Source of the DNA: Trigonopsis variabilis
Lineage: Eukaryota > Ascomycota > Trigonopsidomycetes > Trigonopsidales > Trigonopsidaceae
Assembly (NCBI GenBank): GCA_003707065.3
Contig: PPXM03000012.1
Span: 124,001-188,000, forward strand
Direction of reading: 5' to 3'
DNA length: 64,000 nt
Shown here piece by piece: positions 1 to 10,783 of this stretch (position 1 is the stretch's first letter; each line of letters starts with the position of its first letter). The translations under genes were made by a program, and so were the position numbers. The notes beneath the pieces were generated by a model. It searched no databases, was not told the DNA's origin, and worked only from the letters and a program-made list of their open reading frames with translations.

Positions 1-259
1 CAACGTCTATGTAATCATACGGGAGATCCACAAGTCTCTTGGCATAAAGGCTAAGGAGTCTTTGGCACGCCACACTGCTGCAGAGGCCCCCGAGGACGTG
101 ACAGAGCAGGACTTTAATAGTGATGATCAAGAAGCTCTAGTATTGTGTGAGCGATTGGTCAATGTCCTTAAACGACAAGACGAGGCTGGCGATGTGAATG
201 CAGCTGCGTTGTTACAGGACGAGGATAGTGACGATGAAATGACCGTCAGGGTGATCTAG
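1..259 (+). CDS. C-terminal fragment of an unidentified protein (5' cut by window edge)
   Basis: An open frame enters from the left edge (first full codon at base 2) and ends with TAG at 257-259, giving about 85 residues. The start begins in a helical-looking stretch (VIIREIHKSLGIKAKESLA). It then becomes acidic, with an EDSDDE cluster near the end. I do not recognise the family; an acidic tail like this is common in chromatin and RNA-processing proteins but is not diagnostic. It converges on the TFIIF-alpha gene with a 164-bp gap. It is taken as coding because the frame is open from the edge and the composition is protein-like. Identity is unknown. Confidence 0.55.
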   Translation, partial: NVYVIIREIHKSLGIKAKESLARHTAAEAPEDVTEQDFNSDDQEALVLCERLVNVLKRQDEAGDVNAAALLQDEDSDDEMTVRVI

Positions 260-423
260 TGAAATCAGTGCTGCGAGCGCTAAAAATGAATATGAGACCA
301 CTCGTGAATGTTGTGAATTTCAAATTGTCTACCAGCAAGATTTTGTACTTTAAATGACTAGCATGACTATTTATCTCCGATACATTTTGTAACTGCCCGT
401 CCAGTTTATCATCACCAAAGTCT

Positions 424-1983
424 TTACTTGAGAACCAAATATCCGTCTTGAAGACGAGCAACCTGTTTCAATAGGACTCTCAGGCGCTCATTATTGGATG
501 GGTGCTTTTTAAGTTTGGGCTTAAGCAGACTGACCAATTCTTTAGTAGTCAGCTTGCCCTTTTCTACCAACAGGCCCCGTAGATCTTGTTCAGTCAAGAT
601 TCCCTCTTCAGTCGGCTCTACATTTAACCGCACCTTCTTTGTGCTCGAGCCCTGGCTATCGGTCGTGCCTTCATAGTCTCCTGAAGCTCCGCCGACCTTA
701 CGTTTGCTCAGAGGAGGACCCAATTCTCCATTAGGAAATGCCCGCAGTTTGTCAGAGGGAAGCTTGAGGACAACCATGCCCTTGCGAGATTTCGACTTTC
801 TCTTTTTAAGGGAACCAGAATGTGTAGGAACTTGAACAGGTAATGAGGTTGCAGGAGGAGGTGAAGGCTGGGGTCGGTTAAGAGAGATAGAGGAGGATCC
901 ATTCGATGCCGCAGCAGCTGCTGCCGCTGCTGCTTCTGCTGCTCTACGCTCCTCTTCTTCGTCGGTTTCGCTTTCAGACTCTGACGCATAAGGGTTTGAT
1001 TCTTCATCATCAGATTCATAGGCAGCATTTTTCTCCAAAGATAGCAAATGCCGCTTGAGACGCTTTCCTTCCTTATTCAGATGCTGTTCTTCATCTTCAG
1101 GCAGGGTATCGATGTCGTCGGGTTCGTCGAAAAGCCCTCTAGCACTCAAGTGCTCTTTCTTTAGTCGCTTTTCGAGCTCTTTGTTATCATCTTCATTGCC
1201 TTCTACCAAAGGGGCCTCTTCATCATCCGCAAATTCCTCTTCAAAGTCTAACTCGTCATTAGCGTCACCTTCGCCTTTGATAGTAGGACCAGCTACTGTT
1301 CTTAGACGATTAGGAGGACGAGAAACTGGGTTATTTGCCGGAGCCATATGTCTCATTAGCCATCGAGGCACCTTTTCTAGTTTATCCATCTGCTGCTCCG
1401 CCTCTTCAGCAGTGAGTGTGGTATATTTATTGCGGGGGGTGAATCTATACCACTTGTCGGCAGGAACCATTTTGAATCCGTCTGAATCAAAGACAAATAA
1501 TGCATAACTTCCACTTTGAGCTGCTTCATAATTCCCCACCCACACATTTTTGCCATCAAAGTCCTCAAGAACCCAAGGATAATTTTCTTCGTATCTTAAC
1601 TTCTTGGTTTCTTCGTCCGTCACAAACACTTGACGGGTCTTTTTCTGAAAAGCATTTCGCCCCATGGTCTTTCGACTGCCGCCGAAAGGTGCCACCACAC
1701 TCATATCTGGGCCTTCGCCGTCCTTTTTCTTATCCTGAGAGCCTTCTTCTTCTCCTCCTCCTTCATTTCGCACTTGCAGCGACCGTGGGTCTTTTCTAGC
1801 AAGCTTCAAGGGTTGCACGAAATCGTGAACAGGGTCGACTTTGGGCCGACTTATAAACTTCATCACATGATATCGAGTGTCGCTGCTGTTGATTTCTTGA
1901 GGGGAAGCCGCCCTTAACCGGAAATCGGTATAATTAACGCCCGGCTCCACGGTTAGATTGCCGTTAGACTCAGACTTGATCAT
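424..1983 (-). CDS. TFG1: Transcription initiation factor IIF subunit alpha (RAP74/Tfg1)
   Basis: Large subunit of TFIIF, which binds RNA polymerase II and helps preinitiation-complex assembly and elongation in the nucleus. The N-terminal dimerisation region covers roughly residues 15-200, with the family block NYPWVLEDFDGKNVWVG near 135. The middle is long, acidic and disordered and includes a nine-alanine run. The last ~65 residues form the conserved winged helix (LTEQDLRGLLVEKGKL). I chose the ATG at 1983 (MIKSESNG, 519 aa). The frame stays open upstream to 2163, but that stretch is Cys/Leu-rich and unlike the family, so it is probably 5' UTR. An undetected 5' intron is possible. Confidence 0.93.
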   Translation of the reverse strand: MIKSESNGNLTVEPGVNYTDFRLRAASPQEINSSDTRYHVMKFISRPKVDPVHDFVQPLKLARKDPRSLQVRNEGGGEEEGSQDKKKDGEGPDMSVVAPFGGSRKTMGRNAFQKKTRQVFVTDEETKKLRYEENYPWVLEDFDGKNVWVGNYEAAQSGSYALFVFDSDGFKMVPADKWYRFTPRNKYTTLTAEEAEQQMDKLEKVPRWLMRHMAPANNPVSRPPNRLRTVAGPTIKGEGDANDELDFEEEFADDEEAPLVEGNEDDNKELEKRLKKEHLSARGLFDEPDDIDTLPEDEEQHLNKEGKRLKRHLLSLEKNAAYESDDEESNPYASESESETDEEEERRAAEAAAAAAAAASNGSSSISLNRPQPSPPPATSLPVQVPTHSGSLKKRKSKSRKGMVVLKLPSDKLRAFPNGELGPPLSKRKVGGASGDYEGTTDSQGSSTKKVRLNVEPTEEGILTEQDLRGLLVEKGKLTTKELVSLLKPKLKKHPSNNERLRVLLKQVARLQDGYLVLK

Positions 1984-2783
1984 GGCGGTAAGATGAAGCG
2001 GTGAGGGCAGTGACGACAACCACCACATCTTATCGGAGATGCACAGTGCAAGATTCAGTAGACCTCCGTAAAGATGAGAACTCAACTGGGTCGAACAAAA
2101 TATGTATTTCACAGCTTCTATCTGAATGAAGCATGAACTCTCTCGAGCTGCATTGGAAGACAAATGAACCTATCTGTTAAACTACCTCTGACTTAAGAAC
2201 CTACACTTTGAATAACATAGCCGGGTGGGAAATTTCTATTGTAGCTTCACATTATCGCTTTTCCTCATGAGTGCCGTTCTCTTAGTATGTTTAAATATCT
2301 ATACGGCCCATCTGTTGCAGGTACCCTTATGATGGACCCGACCTCGCTTTGCTACATTGTATCATGGTCATATCGTGCGTTAAACTTGGCAAGATCTCAC
2401 AGCAAGACAGTCTTATACCTACTATTATCACACTCTTAAATCTACACTGTATCCCTATGTTGGTGTGTCTTCCGGGGGACTTCCTCTCCACTGAGGAGTG
2501 TGGTTCGTCGATGAACGCCAAATAATTCTACTCTCAGACAAAACATTATTGCCGATTTTGCTCATGGCTTGAGATCAGATTGATAACCTTCAAAACATTG
2601 GAGCTTGTGCTTAGACTGCTTTCTCTTCAACATCTCCCAATCATGCTGTAATCACGATATTTTTGCAAAAGACTCTTTTCTTGGACATCTCATAGACAAT
2701 CAAGAATCGAGTGGAAGTCACCGTACTTCGCTTCCCTATTCTATCGATTTAAATATGATATTGTAGCCACGTTCTACAACAAG
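1984..2783. other. Intergenic region, TFIIF-alpha / EMC10-like divergent promoter
   Basis: About 800 bp between two divergent genes. The TFIIF-alpha frame stays open to 2163 without resembling the family. I see no further coding region, RNA gene or repeat. Confidence 0.5.
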
Positions 2784-2870
2784 ATGGAGTGGGCGAAGGT
2801 ACGTTGCCAAGCGTCCCCGTAGCCCAAAGGCCTCAATTGATACTAGGTCAGCATCCCATCCTATCTCACT

Positions 2871-3413
2871 ATGGAACCGGGATCTCATTCAGTCATCCTG
2901 GCAGCTGACTCCTCCCCTTCTCCTATTCCCGTGGCGTCATTGTCTTACTCGACCCTCAATAACATCACTTCCTTAACTCCTTTGACTGATTCATGGACCC
3001 TTCCTTCATCCTCTCTCGGCGTCCTCGACAATAATCTCTTAACGCTCACCCAGAATGCTTCTTGCAAGAAAAGCCTAGACGATACCGAAATAGTTCTCCA
3101 TATCCGTGACGATGGCACTCCTTGGCATCTAGACTTTCTGCCTCTTCCCCCCGTCCAGGAACCTTACAAAGACCGCGCTCGCTCCCATGGAGTTGTCAAA
3201 CCTAGTCAGCCAAAGACTACCGTTCGTCCTCCTACTCTTTCGGTGCGCCAAATCTCCCATGGCTCCGGGCCACTGCTGGCTCCTCCTCCATCAGTGAACC
3301 CCACGCCTGAAGAGGAGGCCCCAAAGACATTCCTTCAGAAGTATTGGAAATACCTGTTGCCAATTGCTCTCATAATCATTCTTGGTGGGGGATCTGAGCA
3401 ACCGCGGTCGTGA
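2871..3413 (+). CDS. EMC10: ER membrane protein complex subunit 10-like protein
   Basis: EMC10 is a subunit of the ER membrane complex, which inserts tail-anchored and multipass proteins. The call rests on the C-terminus: FLQKYWKYLLPIALIIILGG is the family's conserved membrane helix, preceded by an acidic PEEEAPK linker. Upstream lies a beta-rich lumenal-type domain with a CKKSLDDTEIVLHI stretch matching the family's cysteine-containing region. The 180-aa frame from the ATG at 2871 is short and has no signal peptide. A possible first exon ATG-GAG-TGG-GCG-AAG at 2784-2798 could splice in phase to 2847 through a 48-nt intron, but it also gives no signal sequence. The 5' end is unresolved. Confidence 0.68.
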   Translation: MEPGSHSVILAADSSPSPIPVASLSYSTLNNITSLTPLTDSWTLPSSSLGVLDNNLLTLTQNASCKKSLDDTEIVLHIRDDGTPWHLDFLPLPPVQEPYKDRARSHGVVKPSQPKTTVRPPTLSVRQISHGSGPLLAPPPSVNPTPEEEAPKTFLQKYWKYLLPIALIIILGGGSEQPRS

Positions 3414-3531
3414 GCGAGGTGGAATGGGTGTGTCTTGTACGTGTACCTTTTTTATATACTAATGCATTCCTACCTTATTTTTGATTTTAAAATGTCCAAA
3501 CCCAACACAAACGCAACGCCAGTTATGCCTC

Positions 3532-5583
3532 TTATCGATGTCTCATTGCCGATATCCACGGAGACCGTTGGAAACTGAGACTCATATAGGTAATAATACT
3601 CTCATAACACATGACAAACTGCCTCAAACTTTGAACCATCGATGGCCGCTGTTTCCGCAGGGAACTGACAACATTGCTTATCAGATCCTGCTTTGCGAGG
3701 TCCCGAATCCGCTCATCCGGGTCTTTGCTAATTATCTCAGCTTCATTCTCTTGGTCAAACCACGACAGCACACTCTCGCCACTCTCCCGCTCGCGCTCAA
3801 TCAGATCAATGGTGCTCTCAATAGCACAGAACGTACCACTTCGACCACATCCAGCGCTGCAGTGGACCACCACTGGCACATCCGCTGAACCTTGGTTACA
3901 ACCACACGCTTCCTGGGCAGTCTTGGCCCGAAGCTTCTGAGTCACGGAGCATAAGTCAATGATATCCAAAGGACCTGACAGATATCCAGCATCCGGCCAA
4001 TTGGTATACTGCACAATGTAAACCATTCTATCTTCGGCAGCAGGATCGTTTGCATTACTCATTCTAATGTGTATCACATTCCCTGTATCTCCGCTGCGTA
4101 CCTTAAAGCATTCCTTTGCAACGGGCTCCACCGAAAAAGGACCATAGGCCTTGTGGGTCCAATAAGGATAACATTTTTGGGCACCTCCCTCGCAAACGTC
4201 CGTCAGCATGACAATCACACGGCAATTCTGCTCCCACATCATTTCCCAGAAATCAGGGGCAGTTGACTGTAAAGGTCCTTGAGTAACAATGTATCGCTTG
4301 CGCGAGCCGGGGACTTGAACATAGTTCGCATTTATGTAATCGCATGGATTGCAGCCAATTGGGTTACTCAATCGCACCCGGGTACGATCGTACGAGTACA
4401 CGTTGTGGTATCTATTTTTCGGGCATCTTGAGACGGCCATGGAAACCGAGTAAGGGTAGAACGTGTCGTCCTGGGCCGACATTTTCGCCAAGGCCGTTTC
4501 CAAACGACCTTGCTCGGTTTTCTCCAATCCATAGAATCGCTCGGCGAGGTACTTGGGACCAAAGTCACCCAAGACAGTTTGAGCCCACCCGGGAAGACAC
4601 GACATCTGGAAAGAAAGATTCATCGAAGCCAACGCGCCCGAGATACGTTCTTTATCGACGTTCATGACATAATCAATCGCATCATGTAGCTCAGAGCATT
4701 GTCTAATATTATTGAAGAATGGTTTAGGGCTGAGAGATTGGATATGAGGCATTTTAGTAGCAACCGAAGGATTGGGTGTCTGTGGCCCTGAGCTTGGCTG
4801 ACAAGAGAGATTCAAAGTCTTGGATAAGTGGCAGGATAAGCCTGCCGGCGTGAGAAGGGCCCCAATGGAACTCGGAGCCACAGAACTAGCAGTGATTCCA
4901 CTATCTGAATCTGGAGCTCCACTAACGACTGAGTCCGGATACTCCCGCGCAAACGCCTTCAATCCACCTTTGAGAAACACGATTTTACCGGACCAAGACG
5001 ATTCCTGAAGGAATTTCTTTGCAGTCAAGGCTGCGATGGACAGTGGGGGGAAAGTGGTCGATTCACCGTCGTAAATCGCTATTATACTCATTTCTTTCCA
5101 GTGGTTAATTCGGCATTCCTTTCTTGCTCCCACAGATTTCAACAAATGCGAGATCTGAAAGGTCGACCGCTTGAGAAGCGTCGACGGAAAGCACATGGAT
5201 GCCGCGCCACTGATCCGACTCTGCATGTACTGGCTGAAGGGCCGCACATCAACTATTAATGTATATTTCTCATTCAATCGAGACTGCAATTTTCCCGGCG
5301 TGAAACATTCCACGTCTGATTGATTCGCAGCCACCGTCGACGATGTACTCGAACACGGGGGTGAGACCGGCCCCATTCCGGTAGCAACGCCAGATTTAGA
5401 TTTCAACACCCCTGGACATGATAATCCTGTAGAAAACTGGAAAGAGGTGGCTGCGATCTGCCCATTCAGGGCGCTGGCTGGCGTCACCGAGCCTTGCTCC
5501 GGTGACCGCCCAAAGGTACTGGCACTCATCTGAATGGCAGATGAAAAGTAATCATCAGGAGGCCGTGATGATGTCGATGTCAT
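3532..5583 (-). CDS. Rhodanese-tyrosine phosphatase, Pyp1/Ptp2/Ptp3 type
   Basis: Protein tyrosine phosphatase of the fungal class that dephosphorylates stress MAP kinases (Sty1/Hog1 family), cytoplasmic or nuclear. The 683-aa protein has a disordered N-terminus, a rhodanese/Cdc25-like domain at about residues 90-215 (LIVDVRPFSQY) and a PTP domain from about 330 to 665. Visible motifs are the KNRY block (~389), YINANYV, WPD loop (NWPDAG, ~528) and P-loop HCSAGCGRSGTF with catalytic Cys near 575. The rhodanese loop reads IYDGES and lacks a catalytic Cys, consistent with a MAPK-docking role. The start is the ATG at 5583; the frame extends only to an in-frame GTG upstream. The MAPK substrate is inferred from the architecture. 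Confidence 0.92.
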   Translation of the reverse strand: MTSTSSRPPDDYFSSAIQMSASTFGRSPEQGSVTPASALNGQIAATSFQFSTGLSCPGVLKSKSGVATGMGPVSPPCSSTSSTVAANQSDVECFTPGKLQSRLNEKYTLIVDVRPFSQYMQSRISGAASMCFPSTLLKRSTFQISHLLKSVGARKECRINHWKEMSIIAIYDGESTTFPPLSIAALTAKKFLQESSWSGKIVFLKGGLKAFAREYPDSVVSGAPDSDSGITASSVAPSSIGALLTPAGLSCHLSKTLNLSCQPSSGPQTPNPSVATKMPHIQSLSPKPFFNNIRQCSELHDAIDYVMNVDKERISGALASMNLSFQMSCLPGWAQTVLGDFGPKYLAERFYGLEKTEQGRLETALAKMSAQDDTFYPYSVSMAVSRCPKNRYHNVYSYDRTRVRLSNPIGCNPCDYINANYVQVPGSRKRYIVTQGPLQSTAPDFWEMMWEQNCRVIVMLTDVCEGGAQKCYPYWTHKAYGPFSVEPVAKECFKVRSGDTGNVIHIRMSNANDPAAEDRMVYIVQYTNWPDAGYLSGPLDIIDLCSVTQKLRAKTAQEACGCNQGSADVPVVVHCSAGCGRSGTFCAIESTIDLIERERESGESVLSWFDQENEAEIISKDPDERIRDLAKQDLISNVVSSLRKQRPSMVQSLRQFVMCYESIITYMSLSFQRSPWISAMRHR

Positions 5584-6577
5584 CTTGCTCACCTCCTCAA
5601 TAAGAGTAAATTCTTTTTTTCTTGCTTCAAAGAGTAATCTCTAAATGTCGGATCTCCCGTGACTGACACAAAATCACCCGTCGAACGAAAGCCGTAATCA
5701 ACTAAAAGAATCACTATATAAACTATGTCTTTAAACGCTTGTTGGCAACTTGGCCCCCCAAGATATAGAAAGGCCTTTCTGTTCTTCTCACAATGGGCAC
5801 AGAGAAAGAAAAAGTCAAAACCGAGTGTAGGTGGGAATGTGTGCAGAGGTGGCTTGAGCTTGGTCTCAACTGCCGAAGCTCTCACTCCGTGACAAATGTG
5901 TTTGTCGAGATAGCCACGTTACAGTCGGGCCGCTAGTCTCCACTGTCTTTGTTACTAACTTTTATCCTGTTCTACTCTCGGTCAGTATGACGTCGACTTT
6001 GAGTTTTTATACTTTTTTTTCAACAGTCTAATTGCTTATACTTTTGCTTGACGTTTCTTACGTACCGTCGAGTTTGGCTCGATCGGTTTGATCATTAGAT
6101 CTGGTCGGCAGGTTTACCCGGCCGTCGCACCTAATCGCCGGCTTGACTGGAGTCATACTCATTACACTTGATGAAGACGCCTTCGCCATGGAAAAAATTT
6201 TAGGCTGACCCTTTTTGCTGGCACTGTTAGATTTTCTTCTAATCATTCTCTTTGCCATTCTTGCACGCGTCTTTTGGATTCGTCGCCACTGCCCATTTTC
6301 TGAGTGCTAGCCTTATCCCCGAATGTCATCGTAGCCGTACACGTCTATATCGTTCCCGCTTGCTCATTCCTCGCGATCATTCCTTAAATCTGGTTTACAG
6401 TCGATTCTTTCATTATGACGTACATGCTTAATTCACTTTTCATTCATCACAGGCTGATTGACGTGAGGGTCATCCCCTTGTCGGCTTTTGTCTCCGCCTT
6501 CCCCTTTCCCGGCCTTACGTCAACGACTTGACAAATTGGCCCTCCTGTCAGTAAAGACTAATCACTGGCCACAACGG
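5584..6577. other. Intergenic region upstream of the tyrosine phosphatase
   Basis: About 1 kb. It holds T-rich tracts near 5611 and 6009 and one ACGCGT at 6265-6270. Short frames, including a 66-codon minus frame at 6058-6258, show no family resemblance. No gene is supported. Confidence 0.5.
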
Positions 6578-9356
6578 TTAAAGCAGAGTCTCCAACCTCG
6601 TCAATTCCGAAAATACCTCGCGAGGCATTCGGTATTGGATCATCCCAGCATACACCAGACAGTTGCGAGCCCGCGCGCGAAGCTCTTCGAGCCGGCTGTC
6701 TCGGGCGCCGTCTCCATAGTTGCTCGCACTCAGCTCCTCAGCCAGTCTGGCACAACTATTCATGACCATCAGTAAGATATGGGCGATATTTCTCACTATT
6801 GCCTCATCGAGCGAGCCAAATTGTTGGGCGCGCCTCCGAACGGCGGCCACTCCTCCCCGGAGATCCAAGGGCAAAAGTCCAGTTTTCTCCACAAGTAGCA
6901 GACAGCCGTCATAGTCGCCCTTCCTGTACGCCTGTCGAGCATCCGCAAGTCCCAACAGGACCATCAGCGTCTCCCGATTCTGAGCACTCACAAGCCGGCC
7001 AATCGTAGGGTTTGCATTGTACATGGCGAAAATATCTCGCCCAAGTTGGACGGGATCCTGCGACGCCGAGACTGATATCGGCGTGGGACCCACATCGGCA
7101 TCCAGTCGAGGGTCGTCAGTGGCAAGAGCCTCTCCAAGCCCCTTGGACACCAATCGAACGACACTGTCATACTTTTGAGCCAAATGATAGAGTAGCACGG
7201 CATCTCCAAACCGACCATCGTCATCTGCGCGCTTCGCAGCTGCCGCCGTGATCGTCGTAAGATACTCTTGTTCATCTTTGAGCCCAAACAGAGGTAGGCG
7301 CTTTTCGAGTGCTCCAGGCTCACGGTATCCGTCTGGACGAACGTCACCTAGCAAACGCGAATAGGCACGAGTCTCCAAAAGCAGCTCCTTTAGGGCCTCA
7401 TGGCACAGTTTCATTTGTTCTTCTTGCGAACCCTCGCCTTCGCCGCTTCCGCTGAGACAGATAAGAGAGAGATAATCAATGGCAGTTTCTGGATCAGACA
7501 GTTGGAATGGCCGCGTATAGATACCTATCAACCGTACAAAGTCGATTCGGGATCGGTTATAATCGTCGACACTGAGGAGGCTCTGGTAGGAAGAGGGAGG
7601 AGCAGAATATACGCGCAAAAGCCCAGCATAGACAAGAGCGCAAGCAATATGGGTGGCATCGATGGGTTGGAAAGTAAACATGAAATGAACAGCGCGTTCA
7701 AACTGACCGCTGAGAAGGAGAACTTGGGCATAGAGACCAGGGCTTTGGTTCTTTGGATTGAAGTGTCTAGCCCCGAAATGAAGGACCAGCTCTTGAATAT
7801 CCCGAAGACCGTAGCTGTCGAAAGCAGGTTCATCGGGAGAGTTTATTTCCCGAGCAAGAGCCAACTGAGACCACAGCCAGTCTTGCGCAGTGACGACGAC
7901 TTGAGGGATGGATTTCGACAGTTCACACCGGCCAATGATCTTGTAGAGAGCGTATTTGAAAGGGTCGTTTTCGTTATCTTCGAACCTGATATGCTGATTG
8001 AACTCAGTCCTTAGACGTTCTGCTAACTCGGTCGGCAGCCTGCGATCAGGAGAGGAGACATAGGCTTTCATATAAGCAGGAAAAGATCGTTCAATCTTTT
8101 GAAACGAGCTTTTCTTTCTAAGCGTATACTCGAGAGCTTCGTTGAGATGGCCTGATCGAACCAGATAGAACAGAAGAGCCCAGATAGGTACGCCATTCAC
8201 CATGTCAAGTTTCCTAGTAGTCCATTCGTCTTTCTTTGCATATCGAATATTCAAGTAACCTATGATTTTATGAAAGACTGAGGGAACACCACCCAACTGG
8301 GCCTTATCAGGATGACGAGCAAGTTCTTCCTGAAGATGGCGGTAAAACTGTTCCTCTAAAAACTTTCTAGATCCATTGATGATATGCTCTCGTAACTGAA
8401 TAGACTGAGTTGACGAGTCGTCGTGATCGTAGTAGGCGTCGGTAAAAGTCCTTGGCTCCAAGGGGCGGTCACTGGATTCTCCCGTAATCGCAGCCAAAAT
8501 CAACCACGCGTCATGAAGCTGCATAGTCCTTGAGTCGGATCCAAAGGTATGAGTGGCCTCTGCAAAGGTAGGTATCAGTGAAAAGGGTCGATTCTCGGAT
8601 CGACAAGTAGCAAGCTGGGTAATGACAGAAGCTAAAGTCGAGCGGCGGGTCTGCAAGGCTAAAGCAGCCGTAGGACCGATGTCCTTGATATCTTGAGAAA
8701 ACATAACATCATTGAATTGTAGTTGCCCTCCTCCCGGCCCCAGTCCTAAGAGACTCTGGCCTAAGGTCATGTGTCCCCAGGATGTTGGAGGGGTGACTTT
8801 AGTAGGTGAGAACGTTAGCGACATGTCAGTAAATGCAGGCGATATTTCTGCGACTTCACTGAGTCCAAAATGTCTATAAATCGCATTTAAACTAGAGTGC
8901 CATTGGAAATTCAGCTGGGCTTTGATCATCCCATCAAACTCAGCTCCAGATTGATTCAACGAATTTTCTATCGTGCTAAGTATAGTCTCTTCTTTCTTGT
9001 ATTTTAAATGCTCTTCAATCCCTTGACCAAGAGGAGCCTCATATGAGGCCTGTAGTCGCACCTGGTCTAATTCGTGATCGATCTCTTGAGGGTTTATTCC
9101 TGAGCTCGCCAGCAAGTAGTGACTGATTTGTTAGTAAAACCACAGGTAAATAGAAATCGTACGCTTTTGTGTCGTTTGATGAATCAGGACGAGCTTTTTC
9201 TAATGCCTTTGTCCTTTCCAAAATCTCATTCAGATCAAACTGAATCGTTCCATATTTCGATTCCTCATCCACCAACGCCTCGGAAGACTTGAGTAATTCC
9301 GATAATAACAACTGCCCATTGCCGGAACTAGCTGTCCCTTGAACTTTGCTGCTCAT
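6578..9356 (-). CDS. NIC96: Nucleoporin Nic96/Nup93
   Basis: Scaffold nucleoporin of the inner ring of the nuclear pore complex, linking the Nsp1 channel complex to the ring. Two exons are read by hand: 9356-9163 and 9122-6578, with a 40-nt intron 9123-9162 (donor GTACGA, branch TACTAAC, acceptor CAG). Splicing restores TKAHYLLASSGINPQEIDHE, a block typical of the family, where the unspliced frames diverge. The product is 912 aa. It starts with a coiled-coil-like N-terminal region (LLSELLKSSEALVDEE) that would contact Nsp1, followed by a long alpha-solenoid with family landmarks such as VPIWALLFYLVRSGHLNEAL. The ATG at 9356 is the first in the frame. Confidence 0.94.
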
Positions 9357-10783
9357 GGCGAGTGGTGAAGGGAAAGTAAACTGTAACGCAAATATGTAGC
9401 GCGCAACACTCGACGAGATATGAGAACAAAGAGCTTGCCATGCACGACATGGATTAAACTTGTCGCAATAATACCAATGAATATGGCACTTTTGCTGGTT
9501 TCGCTTTTACAAGTTACAAGTGCGTCAAAGGTAGCATCATATGGTTAAGTTAAGTAGTGAGTAGTGGAGATCATAACATGCCCGTTCTTGATTTTGGCTG
9601 GTTTTGATATCTTGCAGCTAGAATTTATCCTCAGCTATAATATGGCTTACATTGACTAGCTGCGTGGTGGTATATATAAGCAAAGCAGTCAGAATATCCA
9701 TTAACATCCTTTATTAGAGGCCCTGGCCGGACCGTTGAATATTATACCCACAGTAGATCTCTCTGCTATCTATACTGTTATAGTCATGGTAGTATGGCCG
9801 ATATAGAGAACTATTTCGCACAGAAAACGTCTCTGGGATCTAGCTCATTCCTGTAATTCAACTGTATAGCAATTGTTCATACTTACGTGCTTCACTTTGT
9901 CTGCTTTAGAACTCTTTGCCAACGATGAGCCTTCTACAGCCTCAATAAGTGAGCCTATCACTAGGTTCTCTACAAGAAATATGTGCAAGGCAAGAGAAGC
10001 CATCTGGAAATAGCAGCCAGGACAGGCAAGGCAGGCAAGGACTTTGGGGCGAGCTAAATTCTGATTTATCTAATGGGGACACAATATGTCGCAATGCAGA
10101 TTGTGTCCAAATTACGTCGAGGAAAAGGCGAGTTTCTATGCCATCCAAGACGTATGAGGTCCTAAAATGATTGTTTATATTGTCTGCCTCCGGTGCGCAG
10201 TCGTCCGTCTTTCCATCTTTATCAGCTATTCATCATGGCCAGCTTGAAGCAGTTACTCTTCGTTCACCTATATTCCGTCAGACTATATATTTCTTTTTCT
10301 CCCTGGAAACTCAGTCTGCACATCAGAGTCTAACCATGTACGTCGGTCCACTTTGGGAGCTTGAAGGTAGCCAGCCTAATCCAAACGTAGTAATATGTGG
10401 GGAAACGAAAAGAAAACGCAGACATCTGCACCCAATCCGAGCACACAAATGCTCTCAATGAGAAAGAATTTTCCATGACAAAAATAAACTTAAACGGCTA
10501 GGTACTTTCGGAATGACCCAAAGAACGACTTTGTCCAGGTCACTCTTACGCCCGACCCCCAACCATCAAGCAAACAAGTAAGGAACACATAGGCAGAAAA
10601 CAAAAGAAGATTAAAGAAGAACGAGCAAGTCAAGAATAAATAAGACAGTGACTCGGACAAGAAAGGTCTAGAATGATAAACGGAGATGCGAAAGAAGGAG
10701 CCGTCCATCTGCTACGTCATATCATCACGTGACAACAGATTTTTATCTTTCTTCTCGAGCGAGTTTGCTGATTACGACTAAAG
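9357..10783. other. Intergenic region, Nic96 / FGGY kinase divergent promoter
   Basis: 1.4 kb between divergent genes. A TATA-like TATATATAAG lies near 9670. Frames at 9949-10170 and 10171-10461 have no family resemblance. No tRNA or repeat was recognised. Confidence 0.5.

Noticed and set aside
1055-1507. 150-codon plus-strand frame
   Set aside because: Antisense shadow of the acidic region of TFIIF-alpha; serine-rich because Asp/Glu/Ser codons read backwards stay open.
4290-4320. Sequence GAGCCGGGGACTTGAAC resembling the 3' half of a minus-strand tRNA
   Set aside because: It lies inside the conserved PTP domain (VQVPGSRKRYIV) and no acceptor or D arm can be paired.
7400-8014. 204-codon plus-strand frame
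   Set aside because: Antisense to the conserved Nic96 solenoid; no family resemblance of its own.
9949-10170. 73-codon frame in the Nic96-FGGY spacer
   Set aside because: Length within chance expectation and no family resemblance.
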